Assembly (NCBI GenBank): GCA_002369075.1
Contig: DFEG01000016.1
Coordinates: forward strand, 1-9,619
Direction: 5' to 3'
Length of the DNA: 9,619 nt
Source: Bacteroidales bacterium UBA3808
GTDB taxonomy: Bacteria; Bacteroidota; Bacteroidia; Bacteroidales; Paludibacteraceae
Of this stretch, positions 1-7,300 are shown one piece after another. The notes under the pieces are model-generated. The model saw only the letters and a program-made list of their open reading frames with translations. It made no database searches and had not been told where the DNA came from. The translations under genes were made by a program, and so were the position numbers. How positions within the stretch are numbered: the first letter of the stretch is position 1; every line of letters starts with the position of its first letter.

Positions 1-2
1 CG

Positions 3-350
3 CTGCTCAACGACGACAACCCTGCGGTACGCATTGACGGGGCAGGGCAGGTAACCGTCTATGGCACGCCGTGGTCGGGAAAAACGCCTTGTTATAAGAA
101 CGAGAGTGTACCGGTAGCGGCACTCGTGCAGTTGGCACAAGCGCCGCATAATGAGATTACCAAACTGAGAATGACACAGGCGTACCCGTATATCCTGTCA
201 TCTGTGAGCGGGCTGAAGATCCGCCCGGAGATGATGGATCGCCTCTACGAGACGATTGTGCAGTTGTTGGAGACTACGCCGGTGTATCGGTTGGAATGTC
301 TGCCGAATCCGGACGCGGCACGACTATGCGCTCAAACGTGTTCACTTTAG
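3..350 (+). CDS. HPr kinase/PEP carboxykinase-like protein, C-terminal part (5' end outside window)
   Basis: The frame is open from the window edge to a TAG at 348-350, giving the last 115 residues of a larger protein. The fragment opens with LLNDDNPAVRI, then has GTPWSGKT (about residues 21-28) followed by CYKNESVPVAALVQLAQ, and ends with PNPDAARLC. This pattern resembles the C-terminal half of HprK-like P-loop proteins of the PEP-carboxykinase fold found in Bacteroidetes, in which a PWSGK segment follows the catalytic core and the chain closes with a PDxxAA-type helix. The true Walker A would lie upstream, out of sight, so kinase activity cannot be judged. The gene runs opposite to all others here, and its last 77 bases overlap the 3' end of mtaB. 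Its substrate is unknown. The coding call is firm; the family call is moderate and rests on remembered motif wording. Confidence 0.6.
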   Translation: MLNDDNPAVRIDGAGQVTVYGTPWSGKTPCYKNESVPVAALVQLAQAPHNEITKLRMTQAYPYILSSVSGLKIRPEMMDRLYETIVQLLETTPVYRLECLPNPDAARLCAQTCSL

Positions 351-1584
351 CCTTGTCGTACGGGCAGGAGACTTTAATGTAGTTCTCCGTGAATCCGTAC
401 ATGAGTCCGTCGGCTTTCTTTGCCTCCCATAAGACGGTGGCTTCGTAGCCCTCGTGGGCGCGATAGAACGCCTCTGTCTTCGCCGCCGAGATGGCGTGGA
501 GCTGCTTGCTGCGGCGTTCCCGCTCGAGTTGCGGCACAATGACCAGGTCCATCTCTAACATCCTTGTGTTGGCGCGCTCCGAATAGGTGAATACATGCAA
601 CTGGCTCACATCCAGCGAGCTGATAAAATCAACGTACTCTGCCCAGCACTCTTCTGTCTCGCCGCGAACTCCCACCATACAATCTACGCCGATGAAAGCG
701 TGGGGCATAACGGCTTTGATATGCGCTACGCGTTCGGCGAACAACTCGCGCGTATAACGCCGTCCCATGATCTTGAGAACGGTGTTACTGCCGCTCTGGA
801 GAGGAATGTGGAAATGCGGCGCAAAATGGTGGCTGGCTGCCACGAAATCTATAATCTCGTCACTCAACAGGTTGGGTTCGCAACTGGATATACGGATACG
901 GAAATCGCCCTCTATGCCGTCCAGCGCGCGGAGCAAATCAATGAAACGCTCGTTGGTGGACCGCCCGAAATCACCGATGTTTACACCGCTCAGAATAATC
1001 TCCTTCGCTCCGCCGGAAAGTGCCTCTCGGGCTTCTTTTACCAGCGATTCAATGGACGGGTTGCGGCTCTTGCCGCGTGCAAGAGGAATGGTGCAATAGG
1101 AGCAGAAATAGTTGCACCCGTCCTGTACCTTGAGGAAACACCGCGTGCGGTCGTCCTTGCTGTACGCCCCGTAGAAATCATCGATCTCGCGGAGGGGGGA
1201 GAGGCGGATTGCTGATTGCTGATTGCTGATTGCTGATTGCTGGTTTTTCTCCAACTCATCAACGAAAGCCGGGAGGTTGAATTTCTCGTTCTGCCCAAGG
1301 ACATAATCCACGCCTTCGATGCGGGCAATCTCCTCGGGTTTGAGTTGGGCATAACAGCCTGTGACGATGAGAATAGCCTTCGGGTTATTGCGGCGGATAC
1401 GGTGGATCATCTGTCTGTCCTTGTGGTCTGCCGCGTCGGTGACGGAACAGGTGTTGATGACACAGATGTCTGCCTCTTCGCCTTGCTTGGCGCGCGTGTG
1501 GCCACGCTCCAAGAGCGCCTTACCCAAAGCGCTTGACTCCGCAAAATTGAGTTTGCAGCCTAATGTAGTAAAAGCAATCTTCAT
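274..1584 (-). CDS. mtaB: tRNA (N6-L-threonylcarbamoyladenosine(37)-C2)-methylthiotransferase MtaB
   Basis: This radical-SAM enzyme adds a methylthio group to t6A37 of tRNAs decoding ANN codons, giving ms2t6A, which helps anticodon reading in the cytoplasm. The 436 residues show the full MiaB-type order. The N-terminal domain has three cluster cysteines, C10 (in TTLGCKLN, the MtaB-type wording), C46 and C77. The radical-SAM domain has C157, C161 and C164 in CNYFCSYC, plus PLQSGS at 261-266. A TRAM RNA-binding domain spans about 379-421. The start ATG overlaps the stop of the amidase gene as ATGA, so translation is probably coupled. Two oddities stand out. Residues 114-126 (NQQSAISNQQSAI) lie in the linker between domains and are made by a five-copy heptanucleotide repeat. 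The tail after about residue 421 is antisense to the conserved end of the convergent gene and looks like read-through sequence. MiaB and RimO are less likely given the N-terminal motif. Confidence 0.95.
   Translation of the reverse strand: MKIAFTTLGCKLNFAESSALGKALLERGHTRAKQGEEADICVINTCSVTDAADHKDRQMIHRIRRNNPKAILIVTGCYAQLKPEEIARIEGVDYVLGQNEKFNLPAFVDELEKNQQSAISNQQSAIRLSPLREIDDFYGAYSKDDRTRCFLKVQDGCNYFCSYCTIPLARGKSRNPSIESLVKEAREALSGGAKEIILSGVNIGDFGRSTNERFIDLLRALDGIEGDFRIRISSCEPNLLSDEIIDFVAASHHFAPHFHIPLQSGSNTVLKIMGRRYTRELFAERVAHIKAVMPHAFIGVDCMVGVRGETEECWAEYVDFISSLDVSQLHVFTYSERANTRMLEMDLVIVPQLERERRSKQLHAISAAKTEAFYRAHEGYEATVLWEAKKADGLMYGFTENYIKVSCPYDKAKVNTFERIVVPRPDSADIPTDTPA
1207..1241. repeat. Perfect five-copy heptanucleotide tandem repeat inside mtaB
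   Basis: Five exact copies of GATTGCT (AGCAATC on the coding strand) run head to tail for 35 bases. Because 7 is not a multiple of 3, three units encode seven residues, giving the periodic peptide NQQSAISNQQSAI at residues 114-126 of MtaB. A change of one or two units would shift the reading frame before the radical-SAM cysteines, while a change of three units would only add or remove seven residues in the linker. Confidence 0.97.
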
Positions 1585-3797
1585 CGTCTATCCAATAACC
1601 ATTCTATGGAATTCTTATAAATCTTGTCAAAATCCATCACCGTCTCCAACGGAAAGCCGTAAACCAGCGTTTTGCCCGGTACCCCGACAGCCGCCGTGCA
1701 ACGCATATCCTCGTACGTAGCCATTTTGACAGCCTCCTTACCGGCGGGCTTCAATGCCTCGGGATGGGCGGTGAAAAGCTGGTTAGGGTTAGGCTCCAGG
1801 TATATGTGATACATCCGGTGGCGTGTGCCGGCAATGCGTCCGGAGCGGGTTGCCTGCGCCGCATAGTAAACGGCGTGCAGCTGCTGTTTGGTCCATTGGG
1901 AATTGAGCGCGCTGAAATGGTCGGTACTCATGAGCAGCCGTCCGCCGTTGGAGAGGTAGCCGGTCAGCATCTCTTGCGTGGCTTGGCTCATGGGCTGTTT
2001 GTTGCGCCCGCAAACGTAGTCTATCATTGCAAGGTGCGAGGTGGTGTCCTTGAGAAAATCCCCCAAGAAAGCCGCCGTGCAGCTACCATAACTGATATGC
2101 ATCTTTCTCAACTCCCATCCGTGTTGCACTGCGTAGTCGTGTGTGTTGCCGACCGTCAGTTCGCCGGCGTGGTCGCGGTAGCAGGAACCCCAACCGCAGT
2201 TATCGTCGTTTTTCCACTCATCGGCACGGGTGTAGTTCCACTGCTGGCCTATATAGGCACAGGAGAACTCATCCTCGCAGGCATACGTACCCGGCACTAT
2301 TCCTGCGAAAGTGGAGTCCGCGAACCAGTCGGGACCATAGACCTCGTCAAAGCCGTCAACGACCAGTGCCGTCGGTGCCTCGTCGCGGTCACTCAGATAA
2401 GCACTCACTACAGGGCTCCGCATACTCAGACCACCGTCATTACCGGCTATCACATAGCAACTATAGAGCACCCCGCGCTCCAACGAGAGCCGGAGTTGGG
2501 TCTTGTTCTCCACCTGCTGCACGTCCCATTCGCCATCATCGGCACGGGTATAAACCATGTAATAGGTGGGTGCCGCCGATTGTTCCAGTGTGTCAAGGGT
2601 GGGGACCCATTGCAGCAACCCGTCCGAATGGAGAGCCAACTGTTTCACCGGCAGTGGCTGGACGATGGCTTTCGGACCGTTGAAGTACCTTAGAATACCT
2701 TTATACACAGCGCGTGCGGCGGCAAAACGGAAGGCGGGATTGAGTCCGTAACGCATGTCCGCCATGTTCTTGTGAGAGAGTAACTCCAAAATGATACTCG
2801 GCACAACGGGCACACGCGTCTCGCAGTAGTTCGCTTCCTTGAGTTGGCGGCGGGTCCAGTGAGGATCCCAGTGGGACAGGTCTTCCGTGACGGTCGTCTG
2901 GATCCAGTCGGCCAAGTTACGGTTCGTTTTCTCACGGTCCCTTCCGTCACGCAGAACGGTTTTCCCTTCGTCGTCACGGGCGGTGTAAATCACGAGCGTG
3001 CCGGCTATTGTTGAGTCGTTACCGCTGTCTAACCCGTCGGTGTGGAACGCCAGACAGAGATCCGGAGCGGTATCCAGATGGTTCACCCACATTGCACGGC
3101 ACTTCATGTCATCCTTGTAATCATTCTCGTCATAGAGACTCCAAAGAGCCGAATCGACTCCCTGTTTCATGAGCCAATAGCGTGCGCCCTCAGTCCACTG
3201 CGGCATGCCGGAGATGCCTAACTCCTGTTCCTCCAGCCCGGCACGCGGTGAGAGTACCGTCGCACCGGCGTTTTCTAACATCCGCTTGACAAGCCGCACG
3301 TATTCCTGGGAATAAAGGTCCTCCACGGTGGTCCAAAGAGTGGCTCGCTGCCAGATCCACTCGTCTCTTCTGCGGTGGAAAAACAAACCGTGTGAAGGAT
3401 AGACGACCACCGTCCGGTCAGTCAGATCCTTGGCTTTCGGGGCGGCGGAAGAACCTTTGGCGCAGGCTGTGACGAGCGTCTCGATGTCCGTGTTGGCGGA
3501 GTAGATTGTTACTTTGCCGTTCTCGTGACCCAAGGTCCAGAGACTGACCTTGCGCTTGATTTCCTCAATGGAGGCAGGAGTCCAACGCACATCCCGAAGG
3601 GTGGCATTGGTCCTGAGCGTCACTTTATTGCCGCTCACGCGCAGGTTTTTCACATGCACGGGAGGTGCCCATACACGCGAGAAACCGGTGTACGCAAAGA
3701 GTGAGTCCGCCATCTCCTGCATGCCTGTCTGACTGTACGCAGACGTCAGAAAAAGCACTCCGAGAAGAAGGAGAAGGAGCCGTTTAGAAGTCCTCAT
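1581..3797 (-). CDS. Secreted N-acetylmuramoyl-L-alanine amidase-like multidomain protein (often annotated 'xanthan lyase')
   Basis: The 738-residue product starts with a clear signal peptide (KR, then a leucine-rich core, ending near SAYSQ at 18-23), so it acts outside the inner membrane. Residues about 128-375 match the Amidase_3 zinc-amidase plan: H136 in YPSHG, E165 in a helix leading to GATVLSPR, H252 in AFHTDG, and E338 in SIILELLSHKN, corresponding to the usual metal ligands and catalytic glutamate. This would cut the bond between MurNAc and the stem peptide. Residues about 380-470 look like a fibronectin type III domain. The C-terminal part (about 475-738) contains HISYGSC and YLSNGGRLLMSTDHF, suggesting a glutamine-amidotransferase-like fold, but I cannot name it. 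It starts 14 bases inside the end of the upstream small gene and ends in an ATGA overlap with mtaB. The catalytic set looks intact. Substrate is inferred from fold and from the penicillin-binding protein in the same operon. Confidence 0.78.
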   Translation of the reverse strand: MRTSKRLLLLLLGVLFLTSAYSQTGMQEMADSLFAYTGFSRVWAPPVHVKNLRVSGNKVTLRTNATLRDVRWTPASIEEIKRKVSLWTLGHENGKVTIYSANTDIETLVTACAKGSSAAPKAKDLTDRTVVVYPSHGLFFHRRRDEWIWQRATLWTTVEDLYSQEYVRLVKRMLENAGATVLSPRAGLEEQELGISGMPQWTEGARYWLMKQGVDSALWSLYDENDYKDDMKCRAMWVNHLDTAPDLCLAFHTDGLDSGNDSTIAGTLVIYTARDDEGKTVLRDGRDREKTNRNLADWIQTTVTEDLSHWDPHWTRRQLKEANYCETRVPVVPSIILELLSHKNMADMRYGLNPAFRFAAARAVYKGILRYFNGPKAIVQPLPVKQLALHSDGLLQWVPTLDTLEQSAAPTYYMVYTRADDGEWDVQQVENKTQLRLSLERGVLYSCYVIAGNDGGLSMRSPVVSAYLSDRDEAPTALVVDGFDEVYGPDWFADSTFAGIVPGTYACEDEFSCAYIGQQWNYTRADEWKNDDNCGWGSCYRDHAGELTVGNTHDYAVQHGWELRKMHISYGSCTAAFLGDFLKDTTSHLAMIDYVCGRNKQPMSQATQEMLTGYLSNGGRLLMSTDHFSALNSQWTKQQLHAVYYAAQATRSGRIAGTRHRMYHIYLEPNPNQLFTAHPEALKPAGKEAVKMATYEDMRCTAAVGVPGKTLVYGFPLETVMDFDKIYKNSIEWLLDRR

Positions 3798-4347
3798 CGC
3801 TGATATCCGTGTTCGCTTTCTTGTTGTTCAGCACGGCTTCCTGGTACGATTTGAGCAGGTCCTCCGCCATCTTAGGCTGGTAGCCCTCTGCGATTTCGTA
3901 GTCCTTGGCGTCGTTTTCCTTGAAGACGATACGGATCTTGATAATAGCCACGCCGGCTTCCAGCTTCTCAATCACCTCCGGCAGCACTTCGTACGTCGTT
4001 TCCGTCCAGTACTTGGTGACCGTAGCGCGCGCTACTTTCTCCGTGTTTTTGTATTTCTTCACTTCGCTCCCCGGTACACGGTTCTGCCGCACAGCCTTGC
4101 CGTCCGCAAAACGGATGAGCAAGCGTGAGGCGTCGTTGAAATCGTTATACTCGTTGGGGTTGACGGTTTTGACAAGGAGGGTTGTCACGTCCTTGCCGTC
4201 TTTGTGCTCCTGGCAGAAAGCGAGTTGCGGCTTGAGATTTTTCGCCGTAGTGCAATCTACGTGGATAAACTTGCCGCGCTCGGCGGCGTTGACACTCATG
4301 CTCAGCGCCATTACCAGCGCTACCAATACAGAAAATACCTTTTTCAT
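3784..4347 (-). CDS. Small exported protein of unknown family
   Basis: The 187-residue product opens with a textbook signal peptide (MKK, a hydrophobic core, then SVNAA with cleavage near residue 22). The mature part is about 165 residues, rich in lysine and acidic residues, with no membrane segment, no lipobox cysteine and only two cysteines, so it is probably a soluble periplasmic protein. Secondary-structure feel is alternating strands (VTTLLVKTV, RLLIRFADG, GVAIIKIRIVF) and then a helix (KMAEDLLKSYQEAVLNNKK), ending in an acidic tail. I do not recognise the family. It starts 3 bases after the TraB-like stop, with an A-rich leader (AAACAATAAAAA) and no Shine-Dalgarno, which is usual in Bacteroidetes. 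Its stop lies 14 bases inside the amidase gene, so the two are probably translated together and the protein may work with the TraB-like protein or the amidase. That link is inferred from position only. Confidence 0.85.
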   Translation of the reverse strand: MKKVFSVLVALVMALSMSVNAAERGKFIHVDCTTAKNLKPQLAFCQEHKDGKDVTTLLVKTVNPNEYNDFNDASRLLIRFADGKAVRQNRVPGSEVKKYKNTEKVARATVTKYWTETTYEVLPEVIEKLEAGVAIIKIRIVFKENDAKDYEIAEGYQPKMAEDLLKSYQEAVLNNKKANTDISDEDF

Positions 4348-4350
4348 TTT

Positions 4351-5247
4351 TTATTGTTTAATTTGAAATCTCCTGTTTGCGGGGCGTACGCGGTAACCCG
4401 CCGCCCGTAGTTGTTCTATCAGTCCCTTCTCGCCTCCTAAATAAATGGCGTTCAGGGTGATGAATGCCTCGCCGTCTGCAAGGATCGGTTGGAGGCGTTT
4501 GACCCATTGCCCGTTGCGCTGGGTATAGACCTTGTAGTCGGAGAAGGAGATGGAGGTGGTGTTGTCCGGACCTTCTACCTGATAAGCGATGTCGGACAGC
4601 CGTCCGTCGAGGTACATCGCCTTGAGCGTGCGTTCCTGCTGTACCTCTCTTTCGGGGTATTCGATGACCTTGAGCAGTTCCTTGCACTGCCAGTGGAAAG
4701 GCTCGCGGTCAAAGAGCATGTACATCGTTTCTCCTATATTGTCCAGCCCGATTACAGGCATGTCGCGTTGGGCTGCTACGTTCTCAAAGAACGACTCCAT
4801 GGACCGCTCTTCGCTATAGCCGATCCATTGTTTCATGAGTTCCGTGCGGTACATCTCCGTAAGGTACGACGGTTTCATGCGGCACAATTGCTCCATTCCC
4901 ATTCCAAGAGTGATGCGTAGCGAGTTGTCAATGTATTTGTATTCCTCCGCACTGTAGAAATTGCTCAGTTTGACGGAGTCGGGTAGGATGGCTGCCTGCC
5001 GTAGTGCCGCGAGAGCCTCGTAGTCCTGCATCGCGAACTCCGTCACTACGCGCTTGCAACGGCCGAAATATTTGAACACGTTGGGAATCGTGTCCAAGAA
5101 AGTCATGTCCACAAACCGGTTGGTCGCCAGCAGATAGGATTTTGCCTTCGCTCCGTTGCCCGAGATCTCGTAGATCAACTCAGCCCGCACCGGCACTGCC
5201 GACAATGCCAGAAAAACCAAAACCACTATGTACTTTTTATCTTTCAT
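4351..5247 (-). CDS. TraB/GumN-like exported protein with degenerate active-site motifs
   Basis: The 298-residue product has a signal peptide (MKDKK, hydrophobic core, cleavage near PVRA at 19-22). The rest follows the TraB/GumN (Tiki-like) plan: an opening strand pair ending in SYLLATNRF (37-45), a VVTEF strand holding E70, a long helical middle, SMESFFENVAAQRDMPVIGLD (149-169, the typical 'second helix then strand' segment), then AFITLNAIYLGGEKGL (261-276) and the closing AAGYRVRP. Active members carry a GxxH motif at both the first and last of these sites. Here they read ATNR (41-44) and NAIY (266-269), so both histidines are missing although E70 and the GGEKGL and GYRV wording remain. Known relatives are putative metalloproteases; this copy may be a binding or scaffold protein. 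It begins 1 base after the TPR gene stop and ends 3 bases before the next start, so it belongs to the operon. Confidence 0.75.
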   Translation of the reverse strand: MKDKKYIVVLVFLALSAVPVRAELIYEISGNGAKAKSYLLATNRFVDMTFLDTIPNVFKYFGRCKRVVTEFAMQDYEALAALRQAAILPDSVKLSNFYSAEEYKYIDNSLRITLGMGMEQLCRMKPSYLTEMYRTELMKQWIGYSEERSMESFFENVAAQRDMPVIGLDNIGETMYMLFDREPFHWQCKELLKVIEYPEREVQQERTLKAMYLDGRLSDIAYQVEGPDNTTSISFSDYKVYTQRNGQWVKRLQPILADGEAFITLNAIYLGGEKGLIEQLRAAGYRVRPANRRFQIKQ

Positions 5248-5248
5248 C

Positions 5249-7300
5249 TTACTTGAATCTCGTAATCAGGTTATAGGCCTGATAGATGCCTAACTCACCG
5301 GCTTTGCTCAGATCAGCCAGACCTTTCTCGTTCTCGCCGGTGTAGATATATGTCAGCCCTCTGTTGAAATACGCCTCCGCAAAGTCGGCGTCAATGGAAA
5401 TGGCTCGGGTGTAATAACTGATTGCGGCCTTGTACTCGCGTTGCGCGCAGAGGATATTCGCCTTGTTGTAGAGCGCAAAGGAGAAATCCGGCTGCAGACG
5501 GATCACCTGGTCATAGTCGCGGTGCATCAGTTCGTAATCCACTTCCTCCAATCGGTACCGCCAGTTGGCACGGCAGAAACAGAGTACCGCCTCCAACTCC
5601 TTGTCCGCAATGACAATCGCTTTCGTGCAGTCATCTATCGCACTTGCGTAGTCCTTGATAATCGCAAACTCCATCGCCCGTGCGAAAAGCAGTTGAGCCG
5701 TCGGAGCCTCGTTCATGAGGTTTGTCAGACGGGTAATCTGCGTAAAATGGTAATCCACCATCTCTGCCGTCAGGGTCAGCTCTTGACTAGTGAAACGCAG
5801 GGCGGCAGGGAGTACGCCGCTTCGGTTGATGGCATCTACTGTCGGGTGGTAGTAATTCGTGCTCTTCAGACTCTGGTCATGCGTGTAATAGGACAGCACG
5901 ATATTAGGCTCGTTCACGACATCCTGGTATTTCTTCTGTACCGTTCCGCGGGTCTGCGATTCGTACTTCTGCTCCTCTTCCTGCACTTCCGGCTGGTTCT
6001 GTGCCGCGGAGGTGGAGAACTCCTTGCGGTGGTCTTTCTTCTGCGGTTGGGCGTCTGCAATCACCATTTCCGTATTGGGCTGTGACGCTTGTTGGGCTTG
6101 TATCTCGTCTTTGCGTTGCTCCAGGTCGTACGCCTCTTTGCGGTACCGGTATGCCTCTTTGGTGTCGCCCTGTTGCGTCTTAGCCTGTGCCGCCATGTAA
6201 TAAGCTGGCAGAAAATACGGGTACTGACCGATCAGGGCGTTCATGTCGTTCACCACGGCGTTCCATTTCTTGAGTTGCATCTCCACCAGACCGCGCTGGT
6301 AGCGCATCTCCGTCCGTTCCGGAGCTAACGAGATAGCCGTGTTGAAGTCCTCCAATGCACGGTTATAGTCGCCTACTTCCTGTCGCATCACACCCCGGTT
6401 ATAGTAGCAGTCGGCATCCTTGGGCGCGATCTTCACGGCCTGGTCGTAGTCTGCCAGCGCGCCGCGGTAATTATGGCGGTGGTAATGGATAAGACCGCGG
6501 TTGGTATAGTCACCTGCCCATTTGGAGCCTAAGTTGATGGCTTGTGTCAGTTGCACATACGCCTCGTCCTCGCGCTCTAACATGAGGTTCGTCACGCCGA
6601 GCGCCGACCACACTGCCGGATTAGTCTTGTCGTACTTGGATGCCTCTTCAAAGGACTCCAAGGCACCCATTGTATCCTTCTTGAGAATACATATATGCCC
6701 TTTCTCAGACCATACGGAAGCCGACTGCGGTTCGCGTTTGAGCATCTGCTCTATGTCTTCCAACGCCTCGTCGTAACGCTTCAATGAAGCGCGTGTGTCC
6801 GCGCGCAGTAACATATAGGTGCGGTTCTCCGGCGCAAAACGCAACGCCTGGGTGTAGTCCGCCTCCGCTTCTTCGTCCCTCCCTAACTGGCGGTAGATAT
6901 AACCGCGGGCATAATAATAACCCGGCGAGAAGGGATTGCGTTCGATCGCGGCATTGCAATCGTTCAGTGCGCCCTGGTAGTCCTCCAACTGGATCTTCGC
7001 AATCGAGCGGTAGAAATACGGCTCCGGCAGGTACGGCTTGAGGTGGATGACTTGGTTGAAATACTGGATAGAAAGCACGTAATCCTCGAAATACAGCGCA
7101 TTCCTGCCAATCGCGGTAATACGGTCGGTATTCAGCTGAGCGTACGCAGGAGTAAAGACCGCTGCACTCAAAGACATAAGACAAAGGACTAAAATGAATC
7201 GTCGAATCCATTTAGTCTTTATTCTTTCAGCGAACGCAGTGAGCGGTCTTTGCTCTTTCAGCGAACGCAGTGAGCGGTCTATTTTACTTGCATCCTTCAT
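5249..7300 (-). CDS. Exported tetratricopeptide-repeat protein
   Basis: This is a long TPR protein (683 residues from the ATG at 7300, 686 from the ATG at 7309). Repeats of about 34 residues run from about 65 to 395, with recognisable signatures such as AYFNRG, YYNRGVMRQEVGDYNRALED and YYYARGYIYRQLGRDEEA. A polar Q/E/K-rich linker covers about 396-470, and a second TPR block about 535-680 ends in DLSKAGELGIYQAY. Numbering is from the 7309 start. The hydrophobic signal sequence WIRRFILVLCLMSLSAA ends at AYAQ (about 56-58), so the protein is exported and probably periplasmic. The start is doubtful: about 29-33 residues precede the signal peptide and are encoded by a 27-base direct repeat, and the residue just before KTKWIRRF is an ATA codon at 7220-7222. 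The ATG at 7300 overlaps the end of the upstream gene by 17 bases, suiting coupled initiation. It is presumably a protein-binding scaffold; no partner is visible. Confidence 0.88.
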   Translation of the reverse strand: MKDASKIDRSLRSLKEQRPLTAFAERIKTKWIRRFILVLCLMSLSAAVFTPAYAQLNTDRITAIGRNALYFEDYVLSIQYFNQVIHLKPYLPEPYFYRSIAKIQLEDYQGALNDCNAAIERNPFSPGYYYARGYIYRQLGRDEEAEADYTQALRFAPENRTYMLLRADTRASLKRYDEALEDIEQMLKREPQSASVWSEKGHICILKKDTMGALESFEEASKYDKTNPAVWSALGVTNLMLEREDEAYVQLTQAINLGSKWAGDYTNRGLIHYHRHNYRGALADYDQAVKIAPKDADCYYNRGVMRQEVGDYNRALEDFNTAISLAPERTEMRYQRGLVEMQLKKWNAVVNDMNALIGQYPYFLPAYYMAAQAKTQQGDTKEAYRYRKEAYDLEQRKDEIQAQQASQPNTEMVIADAQPQKKDHRKEFSTSAAQNQPEVQEEEQKYESQTRGTVQKKYQDVVNEPNIVLSYYTHDQSLKSTNYYHPTVDAINRSGVLPAALRFTSQELTLTAEMVDYHFTQITRLTNLMNEAPTAQLLFARAMEFAIIKDYASAIDDCTKAIVIADKELEAVLCFCRANWRYRLEEVDYELMHRDYDQVIRLQPDFSFALYNKANILCAQREYKAAISYYTRAISIDADFAEAYFNRGLTYIYTGENEKGLADLSKAGELGIYQAYNLITRFK
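7223..7280. repeat. 27-base direct repeat, two exact copies, period 31
   Basis: Copies lie at 7223-7249 and 7254-7280, separated by TTGC; each contains GCGAACGCAGTGAGCG. On the coding strand the two copies fall in different frames of the TPR gene, giving DRSLRSLKE and then RPLTAFAER. These translations look accidental, so the repeat may be non-coding leader sequence that has become part of the reading frame. Confidence 0.95.

Noticed and set aside
208..228. Possible small GC hairpin downstream of the mtaB stop
   Set aside because: Only four to five base pairs and no following T-run on the minus strand.
367..388. Possible hairpin GGAGACT-loop-AGTTCTCC, 16 bases beyond the + strand gene stop, as a terminator
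   Set aside because: The stem is short with a bulge, no T-run follows, and the bases encode the conserved TRAM-domain segment ENYIKVS of MtaB.
595..1215. A 206-codon + strand open frame opposite mtaB
   Set aside because: mtaB motifs on the minus strand are unmistakable, and this frame has no signal or domain of its own.
1207..1241. Heptamer array considered as a CRISPR or attachment site
   Set aside because: There are no spacers, the unit is only seven bases, and it is embedded in a coding frame with no integrase or cas gene nearby.
2218..2556. Repeated ATCGGCACGGGT wording at about 2219 and 2537
   Set aside because: Both encode YTRAD in two separate parts of the amidase; a twelve-base match from shared codons is weak evidence for a repeat.
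1764..2693. A 309-codon open frame on the + strand opposite the amidase gene
   Set aside because: It is antisense to a gene with signal peptide and intact catalytic motifs, shows no recognisable domain, and is the kind of shadow frame expected in sequence with few AT-rich stops.
5441..6085. A 214-codon + strand open frame opposite the TPR gene
   Set aside because: Its sequence is a low-information mix of V, L, R and H typical of a reverse-frame shadow, and the TPR repeats on the other strand fully explain the region.
6705..7211. A minus-strand frame starting with an ATG at 7211 (MDSTIHF...), alternative to the TPR start
   Set aside because: It is in a different frame from the TPR repeats and its product is cysteine-, arginine- and glycine-rich with no domain.
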